Of a DNA stretch of 59,426 nucleotides, positions 36,769 to 47,986 are shown piece by piece. Both the position numbers and the translations under genes were made by a program. The DNA lies in contig MCFE01000550.1 of the NCBI GenBank assembly GCA_002104905.1, forward strand, positions 1 through 59,426, in the 5' to 3' direction. The notes under the pieces are model-generated. The model did no database searches. It was not told the DNA's origin and saw only the letters and a list, made by a program, of their open reading frames with translations. This DNA comes from Basidiobolus meristosporus CBS 931.73. Taxonomy: Eukaryota > Basidiobolomycota > Basidiobolomycetes > Basidiobolales > Basidiobolaceae. The first letter of the stretch is position 1, and the number at the start of each line of letters is the position of its first letter.

Positions 36769-38184
36769 CTAGAATGCTTGGCCGCTCTTACCTTCCTTCT
36801 CGCAAGCGATCACTCTACGCTGGATGGGTATTGAGGTTGGTAAGGTGGATTCTGGCTTGGGTTGCCTGATTTTCGAGTATGTGTAGACCAATCCGGAAAA
36901 GAATCCTGGCGTTCATGGTATAAATAAAGAAACCACCAAAAGACGGGAAACAACTTACCAAGCAAGATTGCCATAATTCCTCCACTAGTAACAGGATCTT
37001 TGAAATAGATCATCGCTACAATAGCCATAGGCAGTTTGTTCAATGCGCCCACCATACTGTTTGCGGCTAGCATTAATATACCATTTGGGGCAGCAGAATG
37101 TGGGCATCCTTTACCTGTATGTAGTCGAGTTGCTCATTCGAATGCACCAGGCACTGCAATAGCTAATCATGAATGAACTGCAGCCACTAATCAGAATGGC
37201 AACCGCAAAGGAATTTAGTTCCTTAGCGTGGTCTTCCTCTTGACTACATTGTTTGGTAAACAAAATTCAAGGTTATTTGAGGTGAGCTACAGAGTTTCAA
37301 GCATCGTCACTTACTAATAAGCAACCAGGCTGGTCCATCTTTCGGATATCAAGCTCATGAATAGGAATATGGGTATGAGCATAAGGTTGTTGTAATAAAC
37401 TGTGTCGAAGTCCTTAAAGTTCACTAGCTTTATAATCTTGCGCATTTGTAACACATACAAAGCAGAAGATATGCAATTAATAAACATCCAAATGTAACCT
37501 TCAAGGTTGAACTCGATATCATTCCACCCGCCTACTAACGAGCTTAAAATCTACAATTAGGCTGGGTTAGCTTCTGTATCTGAATAGAGCCATATTCGAT
37601 TTGAAAGTACCATGAGAGCAAACGACATCAACATCCAATTGGTCACAGGAATGCGGAACATGATTTTCTCGCCATAGGCAACCAGGATGATAGTGAGATT
37701 CTTGAAAATGGTGAACAAAGGGACTCGCAGAAACTGCAAACTAAAAATGAGAAGGAATTTAACTGAATTGCTGCGGTACAGTATGCCTTCTAAAGTAAGA
37801 ATACCTTTTTCCTCCGGTATATAGCATTACTGCCATTAGTATCGAGATGGGCAACCCTATTGGAAAAAAATGTTATTTAAGAGTAGGTGATGTCTCGCAA
37901 GAAATCATTTCGCTGGTAATGGCCGTGTCGGTGACTTGGTAGGAGGACTTATACTCACAAGTTCTCAAGTCTTCCTTGTTCAACTTTCGATGTTCAATCA
38001 ATCCAAACTTCGCGAAGCTTTTCACTAATAGAATACAGCACATGGACTGTATTGCTAGTATAAGAAATACCGGATGTTGTGAGAACTCCGATAAAACCAG
38101 CTTATTCACCAGAGTCATAAATACAGAGGCAAAGCAGTAGGCAAATATAGGGCCTAGGGAACGCGGACTAGGTAATTTAATCAT
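36769..38184 (-). CDS. VRG4: GDP-mannose transporter (SLC35D/Vrg4 type)
   Basis: It should exchange GDP-mannose for GMP across the Golgi membrane, supplying mannosylation of proteins and lipids. Exons: 38184-37959, 37856-37805, 37740-37611, 37550-37315, 37243-37115, 37056-36959 and 36905-36769; phases match and give 335 residues, the family size. About ten transmembrane segments are visible. Diagnostic stretches are [28 protein letters not shown] and the substrate motif GALNKLP (residues 261-267), followed by the last two helices and a soluble tail ([20 protein letters not shown]). The GALNK motif is the GDP-mannose signature. The final residues after EKEGK could be altered by another splice (GTAAGA at that point), so the very C-terminus is uncertain. 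Confidence 0.93.
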
Positions 38185-38519
38185 TCAATATCTAAAGCTA
38201 ACGGGCAAGGGAAGAGAGGAGGACAGGTGCTCTTTCACTGCGATGTGGTTATCAAGTAAGCCCATTTACAACAAGTATACATAAACTAATCAGATTGTCT
38301 TACCAGGCGCAGATAGGTGGGCGGGATAAATTTTATAATACAACTGCCTTTATCTGAGCAATCATCAAAAGTGTGTTGATTGGACTGTGTAACTACAGAA
38401 CACATTGGATCAAGATCAACCCGCCTGAACGTTAGGAAATTACTATACAATCAAGCTCCTCTAATAACTTTAATTTAGTATATGATTAGTGTGTACATTT
38501 AACCATCGTAATTGAGTTG
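38185..38519. other. Spacer between two minus-strand genes
   Basis: 335 bp between the GDP-mannose transporter start and the arrestin stop. No feature recognised beyond AT-rich sequence at 38440-38500. Confidence 0.5.
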
Positions 38520-41087
38520 TTAGTTGTCAATCAGTGCTTCCTCAAAGGCTCGTCTGGTTTTTGTGCCAAACATATGATGAATAGAATCTTGAATTTCGTT
38601 AGGAGTTCTGGAAATCCTTCTCGTCTTTTCTTGCTGAGAACTTTCATTGCCAGATGCTTGAGAAGGAGGTGGAACTACGTGACTGTATACCTCTTTGCTT
38701 CTTCTATTCCGCACTCTCGGGGTTTCCTGCGATTTTAATGGCAACTTTGCCAAGCGACTCCTCAAGGCGAAACCATAGTTGGGGTGTGTAGACCTTGTTA
38801 GTGGGGCGCTATATCGTCTTAATTCAGGATTCTGAGGCTCCTTCGGTTGGGCAAAATCGCTTGAACTATCCCCATCCCCCCTGGCTTCCGTCTCAAAATA
38901 TTGCAGCTTTCCCACCATTTCCCTTCTATCTCGGATTCTGGTCGAGTTGTGCCGTGTTAGCGAGGCTGGCCTGGTGCGAAGAGTAGGAACACGGAAAGAG
39001 CCGGAGCCAGCTTTATACATATGTGGTTGCATATTCGGGCTGGATGCTATTGATATTGCACTTCAGTATCGAAATTTGAGGGTCACTTGGTACATACGGA
39101 GATACCTGGGTCCATGCTCTTGTACGTATCAGACTCTGTTAGGTGTGTACTAGGGCAGTTATCTCTTCGAATATTCGGAAACTTTGGATTCCCACCATTT
39201 CGGGGGATGGATGACTCGTACCCTAAGCATAGCAAGGTTGATTCTATCGCATCAGCCAAATCCAAGTTTAGGAATGAATGGGCTGTCCAAGTAATGCAGA
39301 ATACCGACCTTCATCCTCGATTCCTTCCATCAAAAGATCTTCAATAGCAGACAGGTGTTTGAGGGTTTTCGGAAGAACCTCGTCTATCGTGGGTAGTTCC
39401 TTGCCGTAGTATTTCGGTGGGGTACGCGGTGGATTTACAAAGGGCTTCTGTGAATTGACCGATAGCGGACGACTCTCCAACTCGAAGCTGTCATCGATGT
39501 ACTTCTTTGAAGAGACTGGGAATCCCTCCCCCACTATCTCCTTGAACACCGATTCAGAACTTGCTTTTGCTCGCAGACGGTTGGTTGCCTGATTGGCTAT
39601 GAGGTACAGCGGTGGCTCAATAGATGCTTGATGAACCACTAAGAGTGGAAGTTGAATTACAATAGAGCTAGAGGAGCAATGTCATGCTGTGAGTACGGTG
39701 AGGCCAAGCACGTTGAAGCAAGCCGTCTCTTACTTAAGCGTTCGGATGAGCGTTACTTGAATTACGTAGGACACATCTAATAGCCGCGAACGTCTCACAG
39801 TCCTAGCATCACTCTGGAATGAAAAGCCATCAGCGGGCAGTGCAAAGGGAAGAAAGCGCATCACACATACCGGGATTTGTAGTCTGAGCGTACACTCCCG
39901 TTCTACCCCGTTGTCGAGACCTATCAGGATCGATTTGCTCTTGCATACCTGGCTTGCTACGATGGTTTGGTAGGAAACTACTGGCTCAGTGAGGTTCTTG
40001 GATGAGTACGACTTGAAGCATTGAACAAGTGATAGCTTGATGGCGGATATCTATTTTTGTGTGAGGTTTGCATCAATCACTGGACAGTGACGAAGTGTTT
40101 TCGCGGGCTCTTACTTTTCTTCTCGTTTCATTGCGGATTCGAATCCCAACCGGAATTTCATTACCTGCAGACCAAATTTGTTTCTGCAGGGAGCATTGCA
40201 CCTTTATCATTCCCTTACCTCCCAAGAAAAGCTGTCTTTGGCATTCGGTGATCACAGGGAATTTTAGCAGATGCGGAAGTTCGGTGGACAGTTCAATTCC
40301 CTCATAGACAGTCGCCTCCTGGTGGGTAATCAAGTTCCTTTTTCTGCTATGAAACGCTACTTCAACCGATCTAAAGAAGACACAGCATCAATACCAAGGC
40401 ACCCAACAGGAGTCATGATCCATCGAATCGCTGTATATACCAACCCTGCAATGATGTACCGGATCTCAGAAAATTGATTGGAAAACACGCTTGGTGCCGT
40501 CTCCGGAAGATTCAACGAAAATGGTAGAAACACCTTCCCTTTTCTGACGGGCCACATGCCATCAGAATCCGGGGGCCCTGTAGAGAGCTCCGGGGCTGCA
40601 CCTATCTCCACTGATTGCAGTGTTGTTGGCGAGACCAAGAAGATATGTCTATTGCATCTGGTTGAGATTCCTCGCTTGATGTTGGGTTTGTCCACGATCT
40701 CTAAGTAACAGGCGGATGTCCATGAGAGAGCCTGGAGGAATGAATCCATATTCAATCCTTACCTTCAAAGCCGATAACCTCTACACCAACTTTACCGATG
40801 CGCAGTTTTAGTTCTGTAGTGCACTCAATCTCTAGCTGCCCTTGTATATCGAATCCACCCACGTATAATGGATTATCCAAATGAATTTTGACTTTTACTT
40901 TTGGATGCCTGGTTGTTATATTGTTAGCTCGTAAACTTAACGAAAGGGAATTTCTAGAGCGATAAAATATTTGTCCATCGGGGGTGATATTGTTGTTCAT
41001 AGGGACCGAATCCACTAAAGCATTCTGCTTGGAGTCCCGTTCTGCTCTGGGGTAACGATGAGGCAAATTCAGTGGCAACGGGTTCAT
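38520..41087 (-). CDS. Arrestin-related trafficking adaptor (ART) with two PPxY motifs
   Basis: ART proteins recruit the ubiquitin ligase Rsp5 to plasma-membrane transporters for endocytosis. Exons: 41087-40763, 40700-40445, 40370-40115, 40050-39871, 39813-39734, 39667-39309, 39222-39106 and 39046-38520; all phases fit and give 699 residues. The arrestin N-domain runs through LSLSLRANNI..VKVKIHLDNPLYVGG and FLPFSLNLPETAPSVF..IRYIIAG. The arrestin C-domain has GGKGMIKVQCSLQKQIW and GNEIPVGIRIRN. The tail carries PPLY (384-387) and PPKY (449-452), both fitting the Rsp5 WW-domain ligand PPxY, and then a long Arg/Ser-rich disordered region. Two donors (GTTGGT and GTCGGT) are not consensus but are required by frame and by the arrestin strand pattern. 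Confidence 0.85.
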
Positions 41088-41202
41088 CCAAGAATGAATA
41101 CTAGAAGGCAAAAACTGCGGAAGATGCGAGGCTCAAGTAGCAATAGGAGACAGTGGAGAGACGAGCAACCGGGGGAATTTTACATGCTAAAGACGGCCTT
41201 CA

Positions 41203-41585
41203 TTAAGTATGAAAATCGAAATGACCTGAAACACCAATACAATTAGATCTGATCAAGTTCTTCGGAACTACCTTTGAAGAATTGTTTGATCAGTAGCTGC
41301 ATATATCCGAGTATCAGAGTTCCAAAGACATGTTCTTTAGGGTAATAATCGCAAGGTTCATAATTGGCGCGTTTCTCAATACATGAGTAGAGAATTTGAT
41401 TCCAACTAGGTTCCATTCGGTGTAATGCCGCCTAATTGAGAGGTGGAAATGAACAATATGCCAAGAGCAGAAATCTTACGCCGTTATTGATGTTGTACAC
41501 ATTATGTAAGCTACAATGGTACTTCGATACTATGCCCTTTGCATTGGTTCGTCTCGTGTCGGAGTAATCAAAGTGTCTACCATAT
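41203..41585 (-). CDS. Possible small orphan gene (3' exons only)
   Basis: Three pieces with good splice sites, 41585-41480, 41431-41272 and 41225-41203, join in phase to about 96 residues ending at a TAA. The peptide includes YGRHFDYSDTRRTN, HCSLHNVYNINN, EPSWNQILYSC, NYEPCDYYPKEH and a hydrophobic end VFGTLILGYMQLLIKQFF. The first exon needs two bases from an upstream exon that I could not locate with confidence. No family is recognised. Four cysteines and many tyrosines could suit a secreted or membrane protein. It lies between the arrestin and Reeler genes on the same strand. Confidence 0.35.
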
Positions 41586-41989
41586 CTGGAATGAGAACGA
41601 ATTGATATTGTGAGACTCCCGAGGTGGATTTAAATCTCCTTTAAGCAATGATGAACATCCTCCATGTGGTTGGGCAGAAACATACGTTCTCTGATGTCAT
41701 CCGTTTCGCAAGACTAATAGAGCATGGTGATGCCCAATAAGTGGCACTTGGCTAGTTGTTAAGGTTGGACTGTTCAATGATCCATCACAATTAACTCACC
41801 ATCAGCGTGGATCATGTCGGATTTGCTTACAGCCACCCCAAGCCCACACATCAAACCACTTTAGTCACTCGACTTTTTTGCTTATTTTGTAAAGTACATG
41901 GCGTACCCACAAGACTGAAATCCTGCCCTTGCCTCCACGAGTTCTACACGATCTATTTTATTAATAGGGACAGTACATCAAGATGGTGG

Positions 41990-42574
41990 TCAAGCAGCGT
42001 TTTGCTTCATTGTCAAAGTAACAGGCGGTAGCACTTGCCAGTTCTTCATGCTACGACCAACAACGAGAACATTAACTGAAACATCTCCATACGGCTCTTT
42101 GGGAGTCCAAAGAAATTTCTGTGGTATCGGCTTTTGGTCTGCATTGGAGTTAGTCAAGATTGAATTTGGCTCAGATGGATAACTCAACAGGCTACATTTG
42201 TGATGAATGCTAAGGTGTTGCTCTACAGGTGCAAAGGAGCCCACTCTAGATTTCAATTTCTCCTTGGGCTCCACATAAATTAAGATCCCTTTGTAAAACG
42301 ACTCTTCCCCTACTAACTCTAATGGTATGGCTACATTTGGCTCGTACGTTAAGTTAGCCGCGTTCAACCTGTGAGGTGCTGCAAGTCAGTTGCTGACCAA
42401 TATGGGTCTTTAGATAGTAAAAAATTACCTAAATCCCAAATCCTCATTATCACCGCCCATGCCGTGCTTCATTTTTTCAATCTGGATCTCGCAAACCGGG
42501 GATCCAGCTGAATTCCCACTTACTGTGAGGCCTAAAAGAAGTCCAGTAACTATAAACTTTTCCATGAGGCCCAT
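41990..42574 (-). CDS. Secreted Reeler-domain-like protein
   Basis: Exons 42574-42429 and 42368-41990 give 174 residues. The N-terminus MGLMEKFIVTGLLLGLTVSG is a clear signal peptide with likely cleavage around NSAGS-P. The mature part has the Reeler layout: LTYEPNVAIPLELVGEESFY, KGILIYVEPKE, RVGSFAP, HHKCSLLSYPSEPNSILTNS, then FLWTPKEPYGDVSVNVLVVG and NWQVLPP. The W-x-P...G-D-V strand and the F-x-G-I-L-I-Y strand are the family hallmarks. There are two cysteines in the mature part. Upstream in-frame residues exist but would bury the signal peptide, so the start at 42574 (or 42565) is preferred. Reeler domains occur in extracellular proteins; the role here is unknown. Confidence 0.65.
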
Positions 42575-44606
42575 CTCTGACGGTGAAGAGTAGCGTTTGG
42601 GTAGAGTGGTAGGGATACGCAAAGATGCGTCGTATCTGTCATACCTTCTTATAAAGCATTGATCGTTTCTTGATTGTTTGAGGCAAGCCAACATGTATTA
42701 AACCGGATCTACATGAAACGGGTAGCTTAGTATACACTATTTTACCATGTGTGAGAGGTTGTTTGCATAGAACGTTGTACATCTGGCCATACCCTGCTGA
42801 AAGCTAGCTAGTACTCTCCGGTTACCGTCATACGCGGTTTGAAATAGGGGTTTTTCCCTATTGCCCTCTAAACTGCTCACTCATCCTAGTAACTGCACCA
42901 CTTGATGAGGTGAACTATGGATTTGGTCTAACTTTAGACATCTGCAAAGAGTCTGCTTTGAACACCAACACTGATGTCCGATTCTTGATAAACTGTGTGG
43001 CTGTGGTAAACATCCAGAACTCGTAAACGCTCCAAACGATATATATTTCCGAAGTTTCATGTCTGTCGACTATAGTAATGGCCATCCTGTTCTTCTGGTA
43101 CCTCACACTTATGTGCTCTATTCCCCAATGGACGGAATCATTACGAGTACTACTACTCACCATAATCGTGATCAATGAGCTGTGGCACATCCTCCATAAC
43201 TGGTTGCATCATTGACTAACTGATGTGTGTGGCCAAACAAATAATCCAGAATTCTGATCAAGGCGCCTGGGCAGTTAGCGGTGGGAATTACATTCCTCCA
43301 ATCGTCATCGCCTATCACCAATAGGTCTTCACTGGCGAAAGATTGGCTTTGGGGACTGCTCCAACGAATAGACTCCGGTTGATCGCCATAATCTGTGTTT
43401 AAAATGGCTCAGATCTACACCCAGCTCATATCTAGGTTATTCTCTAGCCCGCATTGATGTGATATGCTGGTACGGACACGACGGCCCAGTCACGTGATCG
43501 ACCTCGTTCACAAAAGGAGTGGTGCTCGCTCGTGAGTTTGGATTAGATCGCCTATATTAATTCCAGATGTTTGTTTGATCAAATCTACGTCACAAAATTG
43601 GTGTTGACGTGAAAGGAGTCTGACAGTAGAAGAAATCAATAGGCTAGCGGCAAAAGATTGGGCTGGATTACAATGGTTCCAGTCGCAGCAAGGATTGGCC
43701 AATCGCCAGAGCAATAATGGCCAATGACATTATTGCCAGCCTTACAACGATACGGTAACAACCTTTCTGAGACATTTGCGGTTCGGGATCAAATCAAAGT
43801 GCCACTCGCACTTGGCTGCACATCATGATTGTTGACTGCAAGGAGCACGGCTAGGGACTTGAGCCTGCCGTAACAATACTCCGGTGTGTTGCTACATACA
43901 TCACTCAGTATCGGGATTGTTGAATCTAACCAATTACCTGGTCTAGGAAAAGCCCCTGGTGAATCAGGGTGGTTATGGAATGATTCGATTGGTTTCACAA
44001 TAGAGAGATTTTCATTGTCACTTGTACGCCAAATCAACGATATCCCTCAACGAACCATTGGACGTGCAATGGCGGCTATCATGGTTAGCACATTCTCGTT
44101 CTTGCCGTGGGATCCTGAAGTGGAAAAAGCGTGTCGTCTGAATCAGTGATCTAACCTGACAATCATTCGGTGATTTTAGGAGTATTTTGCACACCACATC
44201 CTTGCTTGATTAAACTGCATGTACCACCAATCCAAATGAAGTCCATTTAGGCTTTTGGGACATTCCCCTTTAAAATCTCGCCAGCTGCAACCATCGATAT
44301 CCAATGGAATTCCTCAAGAGCGCCGGAATGCTATTGACTTGCCTAGTGACTCACCTCTTATAACCCTCGTTGCATGTTTACAAGCCTGAAATCTCATCAA
44401 ATTGCATCTCTTCGTTAACACATTGTAACTATTACCGTGGCTGCTAGACCAGTTGGGTAGCCACTACTTCTCCTTCAGCCTTTGGTCATAAGCACTTTCG
44501 TCACCAGCTTCTAGCGACACGACTTAAGTGAGACGTAAAACTTCCGACGAATACCCAGCTCTCCCTCTATCACATTGACTATACTACAAAGGTACATCTA
44601 CCAAGC
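42575..44606. other. Divergent intergenic region, about 2 kb, content uncertain
   Basis: Between the Reeler and LEA2-like starts. Open stretches are visible on the minus strand at 42915-43190 and around 43190-43420, and on both strands at 43789-44149. I could not assemble a consistent spliced gene or recognise a family, so these may be gene remnants or chance frames. Confidence 0.4.
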
Positions 44607-45789
44607 ATGTCCCAATATCCTACATACAATCACGACAGACCAAGCCATGCTAATAAGGAAATAAAGTACGTTAGGCAAGGACATCCACTTAACGTACAAC
44701 AGCCTGATCCCAGAGGGCCTCGTGGTTACAGTAGCAATGGCAGTCTCAGAACCATCAACAGATATCCCCCCTCAGCTCAAATACAAACTCCTTATCCACC
44801 ACCCCAGAGAGCCCCACAATATAAGCAATCAGTGTATACGCGAAGTGTATACTCAGCTGCGCCTGGTTATCCCGTAAAACAAGGTTCCTGTCCACCGCTT
44901 CACAGCTTCGCGCAGTCCCCAGCGGAGGAATACGAGGCTACCTCCAACACTATGAGAAAAACAGCTCCTCATGGAATAGCGAACAAAAATCCAGGTACAT
45001 TGGGGACAGAAAGCCAAGCGTTTGCCGAAGGGACAGAGCCTAGACCGCTTTCTGCCCCCACGCCCGAAAACCCACCGGAAGACGAAGTATTAAATCTGAT
45101 GAACTACAAGAAAAATGAATTGGAAGTTATGGAAGATTTGGAAAAACCCGCAAAAAAAGGGAGAGGCGTGTGGCCTTGCTGCTGCTGTCCCGGTTGTTGC
45201 TCACGCAAAGTGTGCGTTATCACTACATTTCTCACCTGCATGATTATTGGAGTGGTGATTTGGTTGCTGTACCCGAAGGTTCCTTCCTCTTCCATCGAGA
45301 CAATCCAGCTTTCTGGGTCGCCACAAGTAAACAATGAGCAGCTACCATATTTTTTCAACGCGACCTTGATAATCCGAGTCAGTATGAACAACTATAATCT
45401 AATCCCAATAACGCTGAGCAAGCTTGAGGCAGTGGTAAGTGATCCTGTGTACAGGCAAATGGGCGATCGCTTTGCTGACTTTTGTTTAGGGCTATGACTC
45501 CAATACTAATTCGGAGATCGGTAAAGGGATTGCGGAGCACGTATCGCTGCCAGGCCAACGGGTCACGAGTTTCGAGTTTCCCTACGTCCTGACCTATTTC
45601 TTTGGCAATGTCTCCGATCCAACTTGGATCCATTTAGCTCGTTCTTGTGTCCCAACCCTGGTGAATTTCCCTGATCGCAGTGCTATGGCGGTTCGGTTTA
45701 TGGCCAGCATGTGGTTCCCAATATTAAGCTGGACCGGATGGGTTCCCAAAGTAACCTACCAAGGGAATTTTGTGTGCCCAGAGCCATGA
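44607..45789 (+). CDS. Cys-rich single-pass membrane protein with LEA2-like (NDR1/HIN1-type) domain
   Basis: Exons 44607-45434 and 45490-45789 give 375 residues. The first 160 residues are Pro/Tyr/Gln/Ser-rich and disordered (RYPPSAQIQTPYPPPQRAPQ). A cysteine cluster WPCCCCPGCCSRK (191-198) sits directly before one transmembrane helix (about 201-222, VCVITTFLTCMIIGVVIWLL), so palmitoylation is likely. The C-terminal part has the LEA2 pattern: NATLIIRVSMNNYNLIPITL, then SKLEAVGYDSNTNSEIG across the intron, and VSLPGQRVTSFEFPYVLTY. It is the last recognised chromosomal gene before the repeat-rich right end. Fungal relatives of this layout are known as Tag1-like or LEA2-domain membrane proteins; the precise role is not known to me. 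Confidence 0.75.
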
Positions 45790-46576
45790 TCATTCCGATG
45801 AATAATACATTTATGATTTTGACATTTCGAGTTCAGTGTTTTTAGATGTTTTCCGGTATAAATAAATCTCACTTATCTTCAACCTAGCAAGTAAATGTAA
45901 AGTGTCCACCGTTAGCTTCAGGATAAACTGGTGCATAAGCTCTCCTACGCTACACATATACGGGCTGGTATCCAGGCCGACATAGGGAAAAGCCTGTGAA
46001 AAAAGCAGAAACCATCAAGGAATGGCTGTTTACCACTCATTGATATCTAATCATGAAGCAGTCTTTGGGTAATGGAGCTACAGACTTCTTTTAACATGCT
46101 CCGTGACATGGGACTGCTGATTCAAACCTGATATCACCCAATCATTCTGGAGCCAAAAATTGTGGCTTGGCTACGTTATCAGAATATCATTTCTTGCCTA
46201 ATGATAATATGGTTTCAATGAAAGAAAAGCCGCATCGAAGTTTGGGGTATTCTCCATAAGATTGTAATTCTTGGCAATTTCCGGGACTTTTACAATTCAT
46301 ATATTCCGTCATACGAACTTAAATCAAAAGTACATTCTTGATGAAAATACTAAGGATGCCCCAGATGATTTGACACTTCGATATTGAACTGAGAAATCTA
46401 TTTGAATTATCAGAGTTCATTGAGTTTTTATTTCTGTGATTGATAAACTGTGGTCAAGCTCCTAATGTTTCTGGCAGGGCACTTTCCCAAAGCACATTCA
46501 CCATGAGTCCAACAAGGGCTGCTTAAAAGTGTCAATATTTGTCTGAGCTTAATATTCCCTATGAAAAAAAAAACCA
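45790..46576. other. Spacer between the last gene and the subtelomere-like region
   Basis: About 790 bp, AT-rich, with no recognisable gene. It contains the probable AATAAA signal of the LEA2-like gene (45858-45864). The open frame at 46428-46703 (-) runs over poly-A-rich repeat sequence and is not called. Confidence 0.5.
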
Positions 46577-46990
46577 TGATGATCCTGTCAAAAGACTGTT
46601 GCAAAATTGAAATCTCATGACCAAGAGGTAATGATGACATTAGGACACCCCAAGAAAAAAAACCAAGAGGAAGGAAAGTCATCAATATAGGTGAAATATT
46701 CATATGAATCCAGATAAGTCAATCTACAAATAAACAAGCCAGCTGGAAATTCTAAGTTCCCATAGTAATGACTAACCATGAGAAAAATAACTGTGATGAT
46801 CTAACCAAAAGGCTGTTGCAAAATCTAGATTCTGTGACTAAGAGATATTGCTGCTGTTGGCACACTGTGCAAATATTGTTGGAAAAAAGCCTTGAGAAAT
46901 ATTGTGATGATCCCATCAAAAGGCCATCACAGATTTAAAATCCTGTGACTAAGAGTACTGATCTCATCAGGACACTGTGCAGAGACCATT
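46577..46990. repeat. Degenerate tandem repeat of about 110 bp, three units
   Basis: Units start at GATGAT at 46577, 46795 and 46905. Each runs through a version of TCAAAAGGCTGTTGCAAAAT, then CTGTGACTAAGAG, then GGACACTGTGCA. The first spacing is 218 bp instead of 110 because a decayed LINE 3' end lies between unit 1 and unit 2. Confidence 0.6.
46669..46768 (-). mobile_element. Decayed family-B LINE 3' end (copy 0)
   Basis: About 100 bp that aligns base by base with the 3' ends of the family-B elements: AAGTCATCAATATAGGTGAAAT (compare AAGTCACCAAGGTAGGTGAAAT), then a TCTACAAATAAACAAGCC block and AGCTGG. Many substitutions and no telomere stub remain. It has the same orientation as all other copies. 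It is the most centromere-proximal and most decayed copy. Confidence 0.6.
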
Positions 46991-47050
46991 GAAAAATAAT
47001 TGCACCCCAGATTTCACAAAAAACCTAGTCAAGATTTTTCATCACAACAA

Positions 47051-47060
47051 GGGTTAGGGG
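47051..47060 (+). repeat. Interstitial telomere stub 1
   Basis: GGGTTAGGGG directly before the 3' end of LINE copy 1. The sequence to its left is not LINE-like. Confidence 0.7.
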
Positions 47061-47976
47061 AAGGGAAAGTCACCAAGGTAGGTGAAATCTTTATTTGATT
47101 TCAGACAAGTCTAACTACAAATAAAGAAGCCAGCTGGGAATAGAAGATTCCCAAAGTAAACACCAAGTTGAATATGAATAAATCTAAGCTAAAGTTAAGA
47201 CAGTATCCCAGAGTACACTGGAGTTCAGGTTCATGGGGGAGTGAAGTAGATGAGCTTGAGAGACATAATAATCTTTGGGGAAGTGTATAACAGCAGGTGA
47301 AGGGGAGTCTTTGATAAGTGAAGTGAATCTTGAGAGCAGAGATTCCTCTAATGAGAAGGTCTTGTAAACTGGAGAATCAGGAAACTCTTTAAAGGCATGG
47401 TCAGTAGGTTCCCAAAAAAACTGGTCAGAGACATTTGAGAGAATTGTTTAGCAATACTTTTGTCAAGTACTACCTCTAGAGTGTGATGGTTGATAAATCT
47501 CATGTTAACAATCTTGGATAAGTTGTAACCTTGTTGCTTGAGATACATCCTATGCTCAGATATAGGAATAAACTCCACATTGGCAAAGTAGCAGACATCC
47601 CAGTCAGTAGCAGGAGGTAAATCAGAAGTGGCAGGAAACCTTCTTTTGGTCTTGGGAGGAGCAGCAGGATTTCTTGAGGAAGCAGGAACAGGCTTTTTGA
47701 CAGCTTCAGAGTAGGAAGAGTGAGCAGGAGCAGATGATTCTTGGGGAGTCTTGTTGACAGGAAGAGTTGGCACAGGGACAATAGATTCTTGCAGATCAGA
47801 GAAAGCAGAAAACAGCTTTTGAACTTGTTTCTAGAGTAAAGCATTTTCAGCTTCAACAAGTGCAAGCCTTTCCTCAAGGAAGAAAATCTGAAGGAAATGG
47901 AGTGAAGGCATCAGAAATAAGAAGAAGAGGCTAAGATGGGGTGGGTGGGTGGAAAAATTAGCAGAGAGAAGAGAAG
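47061..47976 (-). mobile_element. LINE copy 1: family B, ORF1-only, about 916 bp
   Basis: The 3' end (left) has the shared hairpin GTCACC..GGTGA and TTTATTT. The element then contains only an ORF1-like gene, now broken, and a short pyrimidine-rich (sense strand) leader. It aligns with copy 5 (51413-52327) over its whole length and stops at the same 5' base (…GAGAAGAGAAGG on the plus strand), after which a different element follows. This suggests that 47976 is a true 5' end rather than a truncation. Confidence 0.75.
47348..47911 (-). pseudogene. Family-B ORF1 (coiled-coil RNA-binding type), disrupted
   Basis: A homologue of the intact ORF1 at 51535-52263, read from an ATG at 47911. It is broken by an in-frame TAG near 47832 (TTTCTAGAG on the plus strand, where the intact copy has a Lys codon) and by a later frameshift that separates the N-terminal coiled coil from the C-terminal part. 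The C-terminal half keeps the DLPPATDWDVCYFANVEFIP and MYLKQQGYNLSKIVNM stretches. It is older than copy 5 by this measure. Confidence 0.7.
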
Positions 47977-47986
47977 GGGTAAGGGG
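47976..47986 (+). repeat. Telomere-like stub 2
   Basis: GGGGTAAGGGG, a slightly degenerate TTAGGG unit, joins the 5' end of copy 1 to the 3' end of copy 2. Confidence 0.55.

Noticed and set aside
42915-43190. Minus-strand open frame of about 90 codons
   Set aside because: Hydrophobic patches but no family, no convincing start context and no in-phase partner exons.
43789-44149. Overlapping open frames on both strands
   Set aside because: Neither strand shows conserved motifs, and I could not tell a real exon from chance.
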